Under the pieces are notes generated by a model that saw only the letters and a list, made by a program, of their open reading frames with translations, had not been told where the DNA came from and ran no database searches. DNA of 64,000 nt. It comes from Kitasatospora phosalacinea. GTDB lineage: Bacteria > Actinomycetota > Actinomycetes > Streptomycetales > Streptomycetaceae. The stretch is taken from positions 1 to 64,000 of the forward strand of contig NZ_BSSA01000003.1 of assembly GCF_030268885.1 (NCBI RefSeq), given 5' to 3'. The position numbers and the translations under genes are program-made. This document shows, in pieces, positions 15,288 to 25,649 of the stretch (within the stretch, counting starts at the first letter, position 1; each line of letters starts with the position of its first letter).

Positions 15288-15881
15288 TCAGACGGTGGTG
15301 ACGACCTCGTCGTAGGCCAGGCGCGGGCTGCGCGGGAACCAGGCGTCCTCGCCCGGCTTGCCGATGTTGACCACGGCCAGCACCGAGTGCTCGCCGTCGC
15401 CGAAGAACTCCTTGTTGATGCCCTCCGGGTTGAAGCCGGTCATCGGGCCCGCGGCCAGGCCGGCGGCACGGACGCCGATGATGAAGTAGGCGGCCTGCAG
15501 GGCGCCGTTCAGCACGGCCGAGGCCTCGCGCACCGGGCGCTCGGAGAAGAAGAGGTCCTTCGCCTGCGGGAAGTGCGGCAGCTGGGTCGGGAGCTCCTCG
15601 TGGAACTCGTTGTCGACGGCGAGGATGGCGACCAGCGGCGCGGCGGAGGTCTTGGCCTGGTTGCCCTCGGCCATGTGCTGGACGAGGCGGGCGCGGCCCT
15701 CCTCGGAGCGGACCAGGACGATGCGCAGCGGCTGCTGGTTGAAGGCCGTCGGGCCGTACTTCACCAGGTCGTAGATGGCCTGGACCTGCTCGTCGCTGAC
15801 CGGCTCGTCCGAGAAGGTGTTGGCGGTGCGGGCCTCACGGAAGAGCAGGTCCTGGGCGGCGGCGTCGAGTGCCAGGGTCAT
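15288..15881 (-). CDS. Nitroreductase-family FMN enzyme, malonic semialdehyde reductase (RutE)-like
   Basis: 197 aa. The N-terminal half has the RutE/HadB-type features LFREARTANTFSDEPVSDEQVQAIYDLVKYGPTAFNQQPLRIVLV, with TAFNQQP as the FMN-binding stretch, and the C-terminal half ends in NIGKPGEDAWFPRSPRLAYDEVV. Such enzymes reduce malonic semialdehyde to 3-hydroxypropionate or small nitro/enal compounds with NAD(P)H. No pyrimidine-catabolic rut genes are nearby, so it is probably a stand-alone detoxifying reductase. Confidence 0.88.
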   Translation of the reverse strand: MTLALDAAAQDLLFREARTANTFSDEPVSDEQVQAIYDLVKYGPTAFNQQPLRIVLVRSEEGRARLVQHMAEGNQAKTSAAPLVAILAVDNEFHEELPTQLPHFPQAKDLFFSERPVREASAVLNGALQAAYFIIGVRAAGLAAGPMTGFNPEGINKEFFGDGEHSVLAVVNIGKPGEDAWFPRSPRLAYDEVVTTV

Positions 15882-16016
15882 GGTCTGTGTCCTACCTCAA
15901 AGCTGGGGACTGGGGTCCGATCCGGCGGCTGGGGTGCCGTACGACCAGGTCCAACTTCGATGAAACTTAAACCATTCCCGGAGCCGTCGTGACGTGCGTC
16001 ACAGGGCGCGGACGGC

Positions 16017-16256
16017 TCACTCCCCGGCGGGCTCCTCCGCGGCCAGCGCCGCGTCCAGCCGGGCCCGGGCGCCGTCCAGCCAGCGCTGGCAGACCTTGGC
16101 CAGCTCCTCGCCGCGCTCCCACAGCGCCAGCGACTCCTCCAGCGTCGTCCCGCCGGTCTCCAACTGCCGCACCACCTGCAGCAGTTCGTCCCGCGCCTGC
16201 TCGTAACCGAGCGACTCCTGAGGACCTGCTCCCTGCTGACCCCGCTGATCTGCCAT
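16017..16256 (-). CDS. xseB: Exodeoxyribonuclease VII small subunit
   Basis: 79 aa from ATG 16256. The XseB core is [53 protein letters not shown], a helical hairpin that binds the C-terminal region of XseA. Together they degrade single-stranded DNA in both directions. In this window it is separated from xseA by a sigma-factor gene and an acetyltransferase gene, whereas the two usually adjoin. Confidence 0.93.
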   Translation of the reverse strand: MADQRGQQGAGPQESLGYEQARDELLQVVRQLETGGTTLEESLALWERGEELAKVCQRWLDGARARLDAALAAEEPAGE

Positions 16257-16315
16257 GCCGCCAGGGTAGGCGCTGCCCCCGACAAACCCGTTGCGCCCCG
16301 CCCCGTACCCCGCCC

Positions 16316-16321
16316 TACCCT
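16316..16321 (+). promoter_or_regulatory. -10 box for leaderless GNAT transcript
   Basis: TACCCT lies seven bases before ATG 16329; no ribosome binding site is visible. Confidence 0.45.
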
Positions 16322-16328
16322 GCGCTGC

Positions 16329-16808
16329 ATGAGCACCCCACGCCCGGCCGTCCCCGCGGACGCGGAGGAACTGGTCGAACTCCGCACGCTGATGTTCGAG
16401 GCCATGCACGGAGAGGCCCGCCCCGGCCCCTGGCAGCGCACCGCCGCCGACCTGCTGGTCCGGCAACTCGCCGAGCCGCGGCGCCGGTTGCAGGCGTACG
16501 TGGTCGACGACCCGGAGCGCCCCGGACGGCTGCTCAGCTGCGCCGTCGGCACCCTGGAGCAGCGGCTGCCCGCCCCCGGCCACCCGGAGGGCCTGTTCGG
16601 CTTCGTCTTCAACATCTGCACCCGCCCCGAGCAGCGCGGCCGGGGCCACGCCCGAGCCTGCACCGAGGCCCTGCTCGCCTGGTTCGACGCGAGCGGCGCC
16701 ACCCGGGTCGACCTGCACGCCACCGAGGACGGCCAGGCCCTCTACCGCAGCCTCGGCTTCCAGGAGCACTCCACGCCGCTCTCCCGGCAGCGCCCGCCCG
16801 CGGCCTGA
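16329..16808 (+). CDS. GNAT-family N-acetyltransferase
   Basis: 159 aa. Motif A for acetyl-CoA binding is [28 protein letters not shown] (about 96-123, R/Q-x-x-G-R/G-x-G/A form), and [15 protein letters not shown] is the C-terminal motif B region. The substrate is unknown. Its last 67 bases overlap the 3' end of the sigma-factor gene on the other strand, and it splits xseA from xseB together with that gene. Confidence 0.85.
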   Translation: MSTPRPAVPADAEELVELRTLMFEAMHGEARPGPWQRTAADLLVRQLAEPRRRLQAYVVDDPERPGRLLSCAVGTLEQRLPAPGHPEGLFGFVFNICTRPEQRGRGHARACTEALLAWFDASGATRVDLHATEDGQALYRSLGFQEHSTPLSRQRPPAA

Positions 16809-17404
16809 CCCGCCGCCCCCGCCGTCCGCCGGACCGGGGCCGGCGAGCCCTGCGCCAGCGTGCGCCGCAGGTTCAGCCGGGCCCGGTACGTCAGCGTCTT
16901 CACCGCGCCCACCCGCAGCCCGATCCGGTCGGCGATCTCCACCGAGCTCAGCCCGTCCCAGTACCGCAGCCGCAGCACCGAGCGCTGCCGCTCGTTCAGC
17001 ACCGACAGCGCCGCGCCCACCCGCTCCGCCTCGGCCGCGGCGATCACCGACTCCTCCACCCGCACCCCGGAGTCGTGGTCGGCGACCGCGGCCACCGCCG
17101 ACTCCCGGCGGGTGGAGCGCCGTTTCTCGTGGTCCAGCAGTACGTGGCGGGCGATGGTGAACAGCCACGCGCCGAGGTCCGTACCCGTCCAGTGGAAACC
17201 GCGAATTCCCGCCATCGCGCGGACGAAGGTGTCCTGGGCCAGGTCCTCGGCCAGCGGCCGGCTCCCGGTGCGGCGCAGCAGGAACGCCAGCACGGCGCCG
17301 TGGTAGCACCGGTAGATGTCCGCCCAGGCATCGCGGTTCCCCGACTTGGCGGCCTCGATCAGCGCGGGCGTCACCACCGGTCTGTTCGACGGGGAGACGT
17401 CCAT
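16742..17404 (-). CDS. ECF-type sigma-70 family factor
   Basis: 220 aa from ATG 17404, fixed by CCGGAGG seven bases upstream. Region 2 (about 20-95) includes [21 protein letters not shown] and the core-binding/-10 recognition helix [23 protein letters not shown]. Region 4 (about 130-185) includes [47 protein letters not shown] further 35-residue tail rich in Ala, Gly and Arg has no motif; it is encoded opposite the end of the GNAT gene. No anti-sigma gene is adjacent, so control may be at the level of transcription. It lies between xseA and xseB. Confidence 0.88.
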   Translation of the reverse strand: MDVSPSNRPVVTPALIEAAKSGNRDAWADIYRCYHGAVLAFLLRRTGSRPLAEDLAQDTFVRAMAGIRGFHWTGTDLGAWLFTIARHVLLDHEKRRSTRRESAVAAVADHDSGVRVEESVIAAAEAERVGAALSVLNERQRSVLRLRYWDGLSSVEIADRIGLRVGAVKTLTYRARLNLRRTLAQGSPAPVRRTAGAAGQAAGGRCRESGVECSWKPRLR

Positions 17405-17570
17405 GCCAAACCTCCGGAAAATGCCGGAAAAGGGAAGGCCCGTCACACTATGACCCGGTCCGATCGGGTGCAAGCAGTTCACGGAAAAGCACCGTGAATG
17501 CCCGTCAATTCCCGTGCGGAGGGGGCTCGCGGGCAATTCCGCGAGCCGGTACCGGATGGTCGACGGGCGG

Positions 17571-18788
17571 TCAGCCCGCGTCCGGCTCCGCCCGCACCCC
17601 GAACGAGCCGCCCGCCACCCGGGCCCGCAGCACCTCCCCGTCCGCGGCCTGCGCCGGGTCGGTCAGCACCGTGCCGTCCGCCTTCTGCAGCACCGCGTAC
17701 CCGCGCTCCAGGGTGGCCAGCGGCGACAGCGCCACCACCCGGGCCAGCGCGTGCCCCAGGTCGCTCTGCGCGAGGTCCAGCCGGTGCCCGAGCACCCGCC
17801 GGGCCCGCTCCACCAGCGCCTCCACCTCCGCGCCGCGGGCCGCCACCGCCTCGGTCGGCGCGGCCAGCGCCGGACGGCTGCGCACCGAGGCCAGCCCCGC
17901 CGACTCCCGCTCGACCCGGTGCAGCACGGCCCGCCGCGCCTGGTCGCGCAACTGCCGCACCCGGGCCAGCTCCTCGCCCACGTCCGGCACCACCCGCTTC
18001 GCCGCGTCGGTCGGGGTGGACGCCCGGAAGTCCGCGACGAAGTCCAGCAGCGGCTGGTCCGGCTCGTGCCCGATCGCGCTCACCACCGGCGTCCGGGCCG
18101 CCGCCACCGTCCGCACCAGCTCCTCGTCGGAGAACGGCAGCAGGTCCTCCACGCTGCCGCCGCCGCGGGCCACCACGATCACCTCCACCTCCGGCAGCGC
18201 GTCCAGCTCCCGCACCGCCTCGCACACCTGGCCCACCGCCTGCGGCCCCTGCACCAGCACGTTGCGCACCTCGAATCGGACGGCCGGCCAGCGCCGCCGG
18301 GCGTTCTCCAGCACGTCCCGCTCGGCCGCCGAACCGCGGCCGGTCACCAGGCCCACGCAGCCCGGCAGGAACGGCAGCGGCTTCTTCCGGGCGTCCTCGA
18401 ACAGGCCCTCGGCGAACAGCCGCCGCTTCAACTGCTCCAGCCGCGCCAGCAGTTCGCCCAACCCCACCAGCCGCAGCTCGGACGCCCGCAGCGAGAGCGT
18501 CCCGCGCGCCGTGTACCACTCCGGCTTCGCCCGGACGATCACCCGGGCCCCCTCCTGCACGGCGTCCGCCACCTGCTCGAACACCTGCCGGAAGCAGGTC
18601 ACCGTCAACGAGACGTCCCGGTCCGGGTCCCGCAGCGTCAGGAACACCATCCCGGCCCCCGGCCGCCGGTTCAGCTGCGCGATCTGCCCCTCCACCCACA
18701 CCTCGCCCAGCCGATCGACCCACCCCCCGATCAACGCCGACACCTTCCCCACCGGCAGGGGCGCTTCCGGACTGCTCGCATTGACCAT
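17571..18788 (-). CDS. xseA: Exodeoxyribonuclease VII large subunit
   Basis: 405 aa. N-terminal OB-fold ([32 protein letters not shown]), then the catalytic domain with [72 protein letters not shown], followed by the long helical region and YAVLQKADG at the C-terminus. It is the nuclease subunit that acts with XseB on single-stranded DNA in mismatch repair and after DNA damage. Length is normal. Confidence 0.95.
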   Translation of the reverse strand: MVNASSPEAPLPVGKVSALIGGWVDRLGEVWVEGQIAQLNRRPGAGMVFLTLRDPDRDVSLTVTCFRQVFEQVADAVQEGARVIVRAKPEWYTARGTLSLRASELRLVGLGELLARLEQLKRRLFAEGLFEDARKKPLPFLPGCVGLVTGRGSAAERDVLENARRRWPAVRFEVRNVLVQGPQAVGQVCEAVRELDALPEVEVIVVARGGGSVEDLLPFSDEELVRTVAAARTPVVSAIGHEPDQPLLDFVADFRASTPTDAAKRVVPDVGEELARVRQLRDQARRAVLHRVERESAGLASVRSRPALAAPTEAVAARGAEVEALVERARRVLGHRLDLAQSDLGHALARVVALSPLATLERGYAVLQKADGTVLTDPAQAADGEVLRARVAGGSFGVRAEPDAG

Positions 18789-18845
18789 CCCCCGAGGCTA
18801 ACCGCTGCCCTGGACGCGCAGTCGAAACCCGCAGGCGCGAAACCA

Positions 18846-18970
18846 GGGGCGCGGGGAACTGCGCGGCCGGCAGAGCACGCACAGCCAGATCGCGAAGCAG
18901 GATGATCACTTGCACCGTCCCGCGACCTTGCTGACGTTCACCTCCCGCTTCGCGCAGTTCCCCGCGCCCC
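18846..18970. repeat. 125-bp inverted-repeat element, copy B
   Basis: GGGGCGCGGGGAACTGCGCG (18846-18865) is perfectly complementary to 18951-18970, a 20-bp terminal inverted repeat. The body aligns without gaps to copy A at 13277-13401. A degenerate extra right arm (GCGCAGCAGTTCCCCCCCG) follows at 18991-19009. The element lies between xseA and the permease gene, both on the minus strand. Confidence 0.85.
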
Positions 18971-19020
18971 CATCCGCACCACCCCGCCAAGCGCAGCAGT
19001 TCCCCCCCGCGCCCCTGGCT

Positions 19021-20367
19021 TCACGCCTCGCGTTCCCGCCCGCGCTGCGCGACGAGCACCACCAGCCCCACCCCCAGCCACACCGCCCCCACCACCTGCG
19101 CCGTGTGCGACGCCTCCACCAGCACCGCCACCAGCACCGCCACGCCCAGCAGCGGCACCACCCCGTGCCGCAGCCAGTCCCGCGAGCCGCCGCGCACCAC
19201 GTACCAGCCCACCACCGAGGCGTGCAGCAGCACGAACGCGGTGAGCGCGCCGACGTTGACCACCGAGGTCAGCTGGTCGAGCCCGTCGTCGCGGCGGGCC
19301 GCCCAGACCGCCGCGACCAGCGTGATCACGGCCGCGGTGAGCAGCGCCCGCCGGGGCACCCCCGTCCGCCCGTCGACCGCGCCGAGCGCCCGCGGCAGCC
19401 GCCCCTCCCGCCCCATCGCGAACACCAGCCGCCCGGCCGCGGCCTGCCCGGCCAGGGCCGCGAACGCCGCCCCGATCGCCTTGGACGCCGCGATCAGCAC
19501 GTGCAGCCAGTGCCCGACCGAGGACTCCACGGTGTCGTAGAAGGCGGAGCCCTGCGCCTGGGGGTCGGCGGCCAGCTGCTGCGGCGTCGTCGGCTCCAGC
19601 ACCGCCGCCAGGTACGTCTGCACCACGAACAGCAGCCCGGCCAGGGCCAGGCACCACAGCACCGCCCGCGCCACCGCCGCCGACGCGCCGACGGCCTCCT
19701 CGACGAAGGAGGCGATCGCGTCGAAGCCCAGGTAGGAGAGCACCGCCACCGACACCGCGGACAGCACCGCCGTCAACGAGAACGCGCCGACTCCCCCGAA
19801 CGGGGAGCCCCAGTCGCGCGCCGCCCCGTCCCGGGCCAGCACCACCACCGCGGCGACCACGAACACCGCCAGCACCACGACCTCCATCGCCAGCACCGCG
19901 AACCCCACCACCGCGGCCGTCCGCACCCCGACCAGGTTCAGCGCCGTGGTGACCAGCACCGCCAGCACGGTCCACACCCAGCGCGAGACGTCCGGCACCA
20001 GCGAGTTCAGCGCGATCCCGGAGAACAGGTACGCCACCGCCGGGATCAGCAGGTAGTCCAGCATCGCCATCCACCCGGCGACGAACCCCGCCCCCTCGCC
20101 CAGCCCGGCCCGCGCGTACGCGAACACCGACCCGGCCCGCGGCACCGCCCGCACCATCTCGGCGTACGACAGCGCGGTGAACCCCATCGCCACCGTCGCC
20201 ACCAGGTACACCGCGGCCACCGCGCCGTGGCTCTTCGCGTCCAGCACGCCGAACACGCCGACCGGCGCCATCGGGGCGATGAACAGCAGCCCGTACACCA
20301 TCAGATCCCGCACCCCGAGGGTGCGCCGCAGCTCAGCGGCCGGTGCCTGTGTGCTCACCCTCGCCAT
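19021..20367 (-). CDS. APC-superfamily amino-acid permease
   Basis: 448 aa from ATG 20367. About twelve transmembrane helices can be followed, starting at [22 protein letters not shown] and including the APC signature region [43 protein letters not shown] in helices 2-3. [12 protein letters not shown] in helix 6 is the substrate-site motif of the family. It would import amino acids or related amines in symport. It is divergent from ispH with an 84-bp gap. Confidence 0.9.
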   Translation of the reverse strand: MARVSTQAPAAELRRTLGVRDLMVYGLLFIAPMAPVGVFGVLDAKSHGAVAAVYLVATVAMGFTALSYAEMVRAVPRAGSVFAYARAGLGEGAGFVAGWMAMLDYLLIPAVAYLFSGIALNSLVPDVSRWVWTVLAVLVTTALNLVGVRTAAVVGFAVLAMEVVVLAVFVVAAVVVLARDGAARDWGSPFGGVGAFSLTAVLSAVSVAVLSYLGFDAIASFVEEAVGASAAVARAVLWCLALAGLLFVVQTYLAAVLEPTTPQQLAADPQAQGSAFYDTVESSVGHWLHVLIAASKAIGAAFAALAGQAAAGRLVFAMGREGRLPRALGAVDGRTGVPRRALLTAAVITLVAAVWAARRDDGLDQLTSVVNVGALTAFVLLHASVVGWYVVRGGSRDWLRHGVVPLLGVAVLVAVLVEASHTAQVVGAVWLGVGLVVLVAQRGREREA

Positions 20368-20439
20368 TCCACCCGATCCGACCCGCCCGCCGCCGCCAAG
20401 ACCGCGCCGACGCGCGTGGGGGCCCGCGGGACTCGCCCG

Positions 20440-20445
20440 TACGAT
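20440..20445 (+). promoter_or_regulatory. -10 box for leaderless ispH transcript
   Basis: TACGAT lies six bases before ATG 20452. GGAG at 20446-20449 is too close to the start to serve as a ribosome binding site. Confidence 0.5.
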
Positions 20446-20451
20446 GGAGCC

Positions 20452-21426
20452 ATGTCGACCACCCCCCAGCGCCGTGTCCTGCTCGCCGCCCCCCGGGGTT
20501 ACTGCGCGGGTGTCGACCGCGCCGTGATCGCCGTGGAGAAGGCCCTGGAGCAGTACGGGGCGCCGATCTACGTCCGCAAGCAGATCGTCCACAACAAGTA
20601 CGTCGTGCAGACCCTGGAGAAGCGGGGCGCGATCTTCGTCGACGAGACGGAGGAGGTGCCCGAGGGCTCGATCGTGGTCTTCTCGGCGCACGGCGTCGCC
20701 CCGTCCGTGCACGACGAGGCCGAGGCGGGCAAGCTCGCCACCATCGACGCGACCTGCCCGCTGGTCACCAAGGTGCACAAGGAGGCCCGCCGGTTCGCCG
20801 ACGAGGACTACGACATCCTGCTGATCGGCCACGAGGGCCACGAGGAGGTCGTCGGCACCATGGGCGAGGCCCCCGAGCGGATCCACCTGGTGGACGGCGC
20901 CGAGGACGTCGCCAACGTCAAGGTCCGCGACGAGTCCAAGCTGGTGTGGCTCTCCCAGACCACCCTCTCCGTGGACGAGACCATGGAGACCGTCGGCGCC
21001 CTCAAGCAGCGCTTCCCGCTGCTGGTCTCCCCGCCCAGCGACGACATCTGCTACGCCACCCAGAACCGCCAGGTCGCGGTGAAGCAGCTCGCCCCCGAGG
21101 CCGACCTGCTGATCGTGGTCGGCTCCAAGAACTCCTCCAACTCGGTCCGGCTGGTCGAGGTCGGCCTCGAGTACGGCGCCAAGGCCGCCCACCTGGTCGA
21201 CTTCGCCGAGGAGATCGACCCGGCCTGGCTGGAGGGCGTCGGCACGGTCGGCCTGACCAGCGGCGCCTCCGTGCCGGAGGTCCTGGTCGACGGCGTGCTC
21301 GAACTCCTCGCCGCGCACGGCTTCCAGGACGTGCAGATCGTCAAGACCGCCGAGGAGCACCTCACCTTCTCGCTCCCCAAGGAGCTCCGCCGCGACCTGC
21401 GCGCCGAAGCCGCCGGCAAGGTCTGA
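20452..21426 (+). CDS. ispH: 4-hydroxy-3-methylbut-2-enyl diphosphate reductase
   Basis: 324 aa from ATG 20452. The last step of the MEP isoprenoid pathway, giving IPP and DMAPP. The three [4Fe-4S] ligands are Cys18 ([11 protein letters not shown]), Cys102 (DATCPLVTK) and Cys200 ([11 protein letters not shown]). The [14 protein letters not shown] stretch contains the catalytic His/Glu, and [10 protein letters not shown] binds the diphosphate. Length is normal. It is followed by a terminator hairpin, so it is probably a single transcript. Confidence 0.97.
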   Translation: MSTTPQRRVLLAAPRGYCAGVDRAVIAVEKALEQYGAPIYVRKQIVHNKYVVQTLEKRGAIFVDETEEVPEGSIVVFSAHGVAPSVHDEAEAGKLATIDATCPLVTKVHKEARRFADEDYDILLIGHEGHEEVVGTMGEAPERIHLVDGAEDVANVKVRDESKLVWLSQTTLSVDETMETVGALKQRFPLLVSPPSDDICYATQNRQVAVKQLAPEADLLIVVGSKNSSNSVRLVEVGLEYGAKAAHLVDFAEEIDPAWLEGVGTVGLTSGASVPEVLVDGVLELLAAHGFQDVQIVKTAEEHLTFSLPKELRRDLRAEAAGKV

Positions 21427-21443
21427 CCCTCCCCGTCCCGCCC

Positions 21444-21476
21444 GGCGCCCGGTCCCGCTCCACGGGGCCGGGCGTC
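21444..21476 (+). terminator. Terminator after ispH
   Basis: A 14-bp stem (21444-21457 with 21463-21476) contains two G·T pairs and a 5-nt loop, 18 bp beyond the ispH stop. Confidence 0.7.
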
Positions 21477-21592
21477 GCCCGTGCGGGCGGCCGCCCTCCG
21501 GGAACGGGCTGCGCCCGACCCCGTACCCCCGTACGTTGGTGCGAGGGCCGGCGGGCAGCGGACGCCCCCGGCGGGCACGGGAGGCGACGGCA

Positions 21593-22369
21593 GTGACGAC
21601 GGTCTTCGGCGTGGACATCGGCGGCTCGGGCATCAAGGGCGCACCGGTCGACCTGGACATGGGCGCGCTCGCCCGGGAGCGCCACAAGGTGCTCACCCCC
21701 CACCCCTCCGGACCGGAGGAGGTGATCGGCGCGGTCTGCGAGGTCGTCCGGCACTTCGACCACCGGGGGCCGGTCGGCCTGACCTTCCCCGGCGTGGTCG
21801 TCGACGGGCGCACCATGACCGCCGCCAACGTCGACAAGGGCTGGATCGGCCTGGACGCCGCCGCCCGGTTCAGCGAGGCCCTCGGCCTGCCCGCCACCGT
21901 GGTCAACGACGCCGACGCGGCCGGCATCGCCGAGGTCACCTACGGCGCCGGACGCGGCCGGGGCGGCGTCGTCCTGCTGCTCACCTTCGGCACCGGCATC
22001 GGCAGCGCCCTGTTCTCCGACGGCGTGCTCGTCCCCAACACCGAACTCGGCCACCTCGAACTGCGCGGCAAGGACGCCGAACGGCGCGCCTCCTCCGCCG
22101 CCAAGGAGCGCCACGACCTCAGCTGGTCCGAGTGGGCCGGGCGGGTCGACGAGTACCTCGACCTGGTCGAGATGCTGTTCTCCCCGCAGCTGATCGTCAT
22201 CGGCGGCGGCGTCAGCCGCAAGCACGAGAAGTTCCTGCCCCTGCTCAAGGACCGCCGCGCCGAGGTCGTCCCCGCCGAACTGCGCAACGACGCGGGCATC
22301 GTCGGCGCGGCCATGGCGGCCACCCTGCAGCCCACCGTGCCCGCCGCCGAACCCCCGGTCGGCCACTGA
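21593..22369 (+). CDS. ppgK: Polyphosphate glucokinase, ROK family
   Basis: 258 aa from GTG 21593 with GGGAGGCGA about 7 bp upstream. The phosphate-binding loop is DIGGSGIKG (8-16), and [13 protein letters not shown] contains the catalytic aspartate. [14 protein letters not shown] is the second nucleotide-binding segment, and [11 protein letters not shown] carries the sugar-contact residues. The ROK CxCGxxGCxE zinc motif is lacking, as is usual for polyphosphate glucokinases. It phosphorylates glucose with polyphosphate or ATP. It follows ispH as in S. coelicolor. Confidence 0.92.
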   Translation: MTTVFGVDIGGSGIKGAPVDLDMGALARERHKVLTPHPSGPEEVIGAVCEVVRHFDHRGPVGLTFPGVVVDGRTMTAANVDKGWIGLDAAARFSEALGLPATVVNDADAAGIAEVTYGAGRGRGGVVLLLTFGTGIGSALFSDGVLVPNTELGHLELRGKDAERRASSAAKERHDLSWSEWAGRVDEYLDLVEMLFSPQLIVIGGGVSRKHEKFLPLLKDRRAEVVPAELRNDAGIVGAAMAATLQPTVPAAEPPVGH

Positions 22370-22384
22370 CCCCGCGCACCCGCC

Positions 22385-22480
22385 GGGCCGCCGACCTGCC
22401 CGGGCCGCCGACCTGGCCGGCCCGACGACCTACCTGGCCCGGCGGCCTGCCCGGCCCGGCGCCCTACCTGGCCCGGCGAC
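22385..22480. repeat. Degenerate tandem repeat of CCGACCTGGCCCGGC type
   Basis: About five imperfect units of 16-20 bp (GCCGACCTGCCCGGG, CCGACCTGGCCGGCC, ACCTACCTGGCCCGGC, GGCCTGCCCGGCCC, CCCTACCTGGCCCGGC) lie between the convergent ppgK and DUF6542 genes and run into the last codons of the latter. Confidence 0.6.
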
Positions 22481-23045
22481 GGCGGCGCTGGGCCAGGTAA
22501 CGCGCGGTGACGATCGCGGCGGCCAGGGCGGTGCCGGCGAACAGCCAGCCCGCCCGCAGCGCCAGGCCGCCGGCCAGCGCGACCACCTGGCCGGTGACGC
22601 CCTGCGCAGGTCCCGGCTGCAGCAGCACCAGCGCCGCCGCGAAGGCGATCGGCCCGCAGATCGGCGCCGCCGGCAGGTCCGGGTACCGCACCCGCACGGC
22701 CAGCTGGAAGCACACCACCAGATAGCCGAGCCCGAACAGCACCCCGAGCCCGCCGAACAGCAACCGGTCCACCGCGGCGCACACCAGCGTCCCGGCCACC
22801 GCCACGACCCCGGTGCCCACCGCCGTCAGCCGGGCCGGACGCCCGCTCCCGCCGCGCCGCTGCCGCGCCGCCAGTAGCCGCTGCACCGCGCGCTTCAGCG
22901 CCGGCGGGCCGGTCCGGGCGCCGGACGCCGACCGCAGCCGCGACTCGGGGGGCCCGCTCTGCCCCGGAACGGCGGCCTCGCCGGCGCCGCGTCCGGGCGG
23001 TCGCCTTCTCGGCCCTGGCGGCTGGGTACGGATGCTCTGCTCCAC
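22464..23045 (-). CDS. DUF6542 membrane protein
   Basis: 193 aa from GTG 23045, chosen because a minus-strand -10 hexamer TACGTT lies six bases upstream; an ATG eight codons earlier is possible. A basic, Pro/Arg-rich cytosolic N-terminus of about 80 residues is followed by four transmembrane helices ([89 protein letters not shown]) and a basic C-terminal tail. The function is unknown; the family is restricted to actinobacteria as far as I know. Confidence 0.82.
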   Translation of the reverse strand: MEQSIRTQPPGPRRRPPGRGAGEAAVPGQSGPPESRLRSASGARTGPPALKRAVQRLLAARQRRGGSGRPARLTAVGTGVVAVAGTLVCAAVDRLLFGGLGVLFGLGYLVVCFQLAVRVRYPDLPAAPICGPIAFAAALVLLQPGPAQGVTGQVVALAGGLALRAGWLFAGTALAAAIVTARYLAQRRRRRAR

Positions 23046-23225
23046 CCGACCAACGTACGGTCCGATCATCGACACCGTGTGTAATGGCTCCCGAGCAATT
23101 GTCCGTGTCCGGCCGGTGCGCGCTCCCACCGCGCTTCGTCCGTCCCCCCGCGCGCCCCGTAGACTGGGGGATCGGCCCGCACCGGGCCACCTCGACGCCC
23201 TCCAAGCCCCGGGACACCACTCTCC

Positions 23226-24299
23226 ATGTCGCTCACGATCGGAATCGTCGGCCTGCCGAACGTCGGCAAGTCGACCCTGTTCAACGCCCTGACCAAGAAC
23301 GACGTGCTGGCGGCCAACTACCCGTTCGCCACCATCGAGCCGAACGTCGGCGTCGTCGGCGTCCCGGACCCGCGGCTGGGCAAGCTCGCCGAGATCTTCG
23401 GCTCGCAGCGCATCCTCCCGGCCACCGTCGACTTCGTCGACATCGCGGGCATCGTCCGCGGCGCCAGCGAGGGCGAGGGCCTGGGCAACAAGTTCCTCGC
23501 CAACATCCGCGAGGCCAACGCGATCTGCCAGGTCGTCCGGGCCTTCACCGACCCCGACGTGGTCCACGTCGACGGCAAGGTCTCGCCCAAGGACGACATC
23601 GAGACCATCCACACCGAGCTGATCCTCGCCGACCTGCAGACCATCGAGAAGGCGCTGCCGCGGCTCCAGAAGGAGGCCCGGCTCAAGAAGGACACCGCGG
23701 CCGTGCTCGCCGCCGCCGAGGCCGCCCAGGCCGTCCTGGAGACCGGCAAGACCCTCTTCGAGGCCGGTTTCGACACCACCGCCATCCGCGACCTGCACCT
23801 GATGACCTCGAAGCCGTTCCTCTACGTCTTCAACGTCGACGAGGACGCCCTCTCCGACGAGGACTTCAAGGACGCCCAGCGCGCCCTGGTCGCCCCCGCC
23901 GAGGCCATCTTCCTCAACGCCAAGATCGAGTCCGAGCTGATCGAGCTCGACGACGACGAGGCCCTCGAACTCCTCCAGTCCATGGGCCAGGACGAGCCCG
24001 GCCTCGCCACCCTCGCCCGGGTCGGCTTCGCCACCCTCGGCCTGCAGACCTACCTGACCGCCGGCCCCAAGGAGACCCGGGCCTGGACGATCAAGCGGGG
24101 CGCCACCGCCCCCGAGGCCGCCGGAGTCATCCACACCGACTTCCAGAAGGGCTTCATCAAGGCCGAGGTCACCTCCTTCGACGACCTCGTCGCCGCCGGC
24201 TCCCTCGCCGAGGCCCGCGCCAAGGGCAAGGCCCGCATCGAGGGCAAGGACTACGTCATGCAGGACGGCGACGTCGTCGAGTTCCGCTTCAACGTCTGA
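23226..24299 (+). CDS. ychF: Redox-regulated ribosome-binding ATPase YchF
   Basis: 357 aa. An Obg-family P-loop protein with G1 GLPNVGKST (9-17), G2/switch region [14 protein letters not shown]3 [20 protein letters not shown], a coiled-coil insertion (about 130-170) and a C-terminal TGS domain ([15 protein letters not shown] to VVEFRFNV). The G4 motif is NVDE rather than NKxD, the YchF hallmark that gives ATP preference. It binds ribosomes and modulates stress translation. The length is a little short of the common 362-363 residues. Confidence 0.95.
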   Translation: MSLTIGIVGLPNVGKSTLFNALTKNDVLAANYPFATIEPNVGVVGVPDPRLGKLAEIFGSQRILPATVDFVDIAGIVRGASEGEGLGNKFLANIREANAICQVVRAFTDPDVVHVDGKVSPKDDIETIHTELILADLQTIEKALPRLQKEARLKKDTAAVLAAAEAAQAVLETGKTLFEAGFDTTAIRDLHLMTSKPFLYVFNVDEDALSDEDFKDAQRALVAPAEAIFLNAKIESELIELDDDEALELLQSMGQDEPGLATLARVGFATLGLQTYLTAGPKETRAWTIKRGATAPEAAGVIHTDFQKGFIKAEVTSFDDLVAAGSLAEARAKGKARIEGKDYVMQDGDVVEFRFNV

Positions 24300-24310
24300 C
24301 CGGCCCGCAA

Positions 24311-24344
24311 CGGTGGCCGCCCTCCCCCGGGAGGGCGGCCACCG
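24311..24344 (+). terminator. Terminator after ychF
   Basis: A perfect 16-bp stem, CGGTGGCCGCCCTCCC (24311-24326) with its complement at 24329-24344, starts 12 bp after the ychF stop. Confidence 0.85.
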
Positions 24345-24405
24345 CCGCGTCCGGGCCCGGAAAAGCCTTGGTGCCGGGCGGGGCGGGCCGGTGAGGATGG
24401 GCGGC

Positions 24406-25095
24406 ATGGAGACCAGCTTCCTCGCCATCGGCGAACTCACCGCCACCCCGTCCGTCGCCGTGGTCGTCGACGTGATGCGGGCCTTCACCACCGCCGCCTG
24501 GGCCTTCGCGCAGGGGGCGGAGCGGATCGTGCTGGCCGAATCGCTCGACGCGGCACTGGAGTTGAAGGCCCGTCACCCCGAGTGGGTCGCCCTGAAGGAC
24601 GGGGCGCCCGCGCCCGGCTTCGACGCCGTCAACTCGCCCGGCCGGATCCGCGGCACCGACCTCGCCGGGCGCACCGTCGTGCAGAAGACCACCGCCGGGA
24701 CGGTCGGCGCGCTCGCGGTGCAGGGGGCCGACCTGGTGCTCTGTGCGAGCTTCGTGGTCGCCGGGGCCACCGCCCGCGCCCTGCGGGGCCGCCCGGAGGT
24801 GACCTTCGTCGTCACCGGCGAGGACGGCCGCGCCGAGGAGGACCTCGCCTGCGCCCGGTACATCGCCCACCGCGCCACCGGCCCCGCCCCGGACCCCGCC
24901 CCCTACCTCCGGCGCGCCGCCGACTCCACCGCCGCCGCGGAACTGCTCCAGCACGTCCGCAAGGGCGTCCACGAGGACGACGTGCGGCTCTGCCTGGAGC
25001 TCGACCGCTTCCCCTTCGCGATGTCCGCCGCCCCGGAGGACGGCCTCACCGTGCTGCGCCCGTACGGGGAACGAGCCGGTCGAGGTCGACCGTGA
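24406..25095 (+). CDS. ComB-family 2-phosphosulfolactate phosphatase-like protein
   Basis: 229 aa from ATG 24406 (an alternative ATG lies three codons earlier). The ComB pattern is clear: [78 protein letters not shown] and [20 protein letters not shown]. Members hydrolyse 2-phosphosulfolactate with Mg2+ in coenzyme M synthesis in archaea. Actinobacteria lack that pathway, so the physiological substrate here is unknown. The 3' end overlaps that of the Uma2 gene by 50 bp, on opposite strands. Confidence 0.82.
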   Translation: METSFLAIGELTATPSVAVVVDVMRAFTTAAWAFAQGAERIVLAESLDAALELKARHPEWVALKDGAPAPGFDAVNSPGRIRGTDLAGRTVVQKTTAGTVGALAVQGADLVLCASFVVAGATARALRGRPEVTFVVTGEDGRAEEDLACARYIAHRATGPAPDPAPYLRRAADSTAAAELLQHVRKGVHEDDVRLCLELDRFPFAMSAAPEDGLTVLRPYGERAGRGRP

Positions 25096-25633
25096 CCGCG
25101 AACGGCACGGAGCGGGTGAACGCCCCCCGGAAGATGCCGACCGGAACGTAGCTGCGGGTGGGGGCGTCGAGTTCGTAGACGTGGGCCACGGCGGCTCCGG
25201 ACTCGTCCTCGATCAGCCAGTAGTGGGGGATGCCCGCCTCGGCGTACTTGCGGAGCTTCACCGTGCGGTCGCGGTGGGCGGACTCGGGCGAGACCACCTC
25301 GGCGACGAGCAGGACGTTCGCGGGGTCGTGCCAGGTGCGGTCCGGGTCGAACGGCACGGTGACGAGCAGGAGGTCGGGCTCGGGACGGGTGCGGGAGTCC
25401 AGCCGGACCGTCATTTCGCGCTCGACCTCGATGTCGGCGGGGGCCTGGGCGGTGAGGGCGTTGGTGAGCGCGGTGACGACGCGGCTGTGCCACGACCGCT
25501 GCGGGGACGTCATGAAGACGAGCGCTCCGTCGATCAGTTCCGTGTGCCGCGGCGCCTCGGGCAGGCGGTCGAGATCCTCCGCGAACCAGCCTTCCGCGCG
25601 GGGCGGGCGCATCCAGTCGGGCAGTGGGGCCAT
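25046..25633 (-). CDS. Uma2-family (DUF820) putative endonuclease
   Basis: 195 aa from ATG 25633, with a minus-strand -10 TACGTT six bases upstream. The family fold is a PD-(D/E)xK-like core: [30 protein letters not shown] (the conserved D), and [33 protein letters not shown] (conserved E-V-x-S-x-S and K-x-x-x-Y). Uma2 proteins are abundant in cyanobacteria and actinobacteria, and their function is not established. It is divergent from the TetR gene, so both may respond to the dyads between them. Confidence 0.85.
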   Translation of the reverse strand: MAPLPDWMRPPRAEGWFAEDLDRLPEAPRHTELIDGALVFMTSPQRSWHSRVVTALTNALTAQAPADIEVEREMTVRLDSRTRPEPDLLLVTVPFDPDRTWHDPANVLLVAEVVSPESAHRDRTVKLRKYAEAGIPHYWLIEDESGAAVAHVYELDAPTRSYVPVGIFRGAFTRSVPFAVTVDLDRLVPRTGAAR

Positions 25634-25649
25634 GTCTTCAACGTAGTCC

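Noticed and set aside
18910..20452. N-terminal extension of ispH by about 500 residues
   Set aside because: The extension is His/Arg/Gln-rich, antisense to the APC permease, and ispH starts normally at 20452 after a -10 box.
23070..24491. Long N-terminal extension of the DUF6542 gene
   Set aside because: It is antisense to ychF; the family-like start is at 23045.
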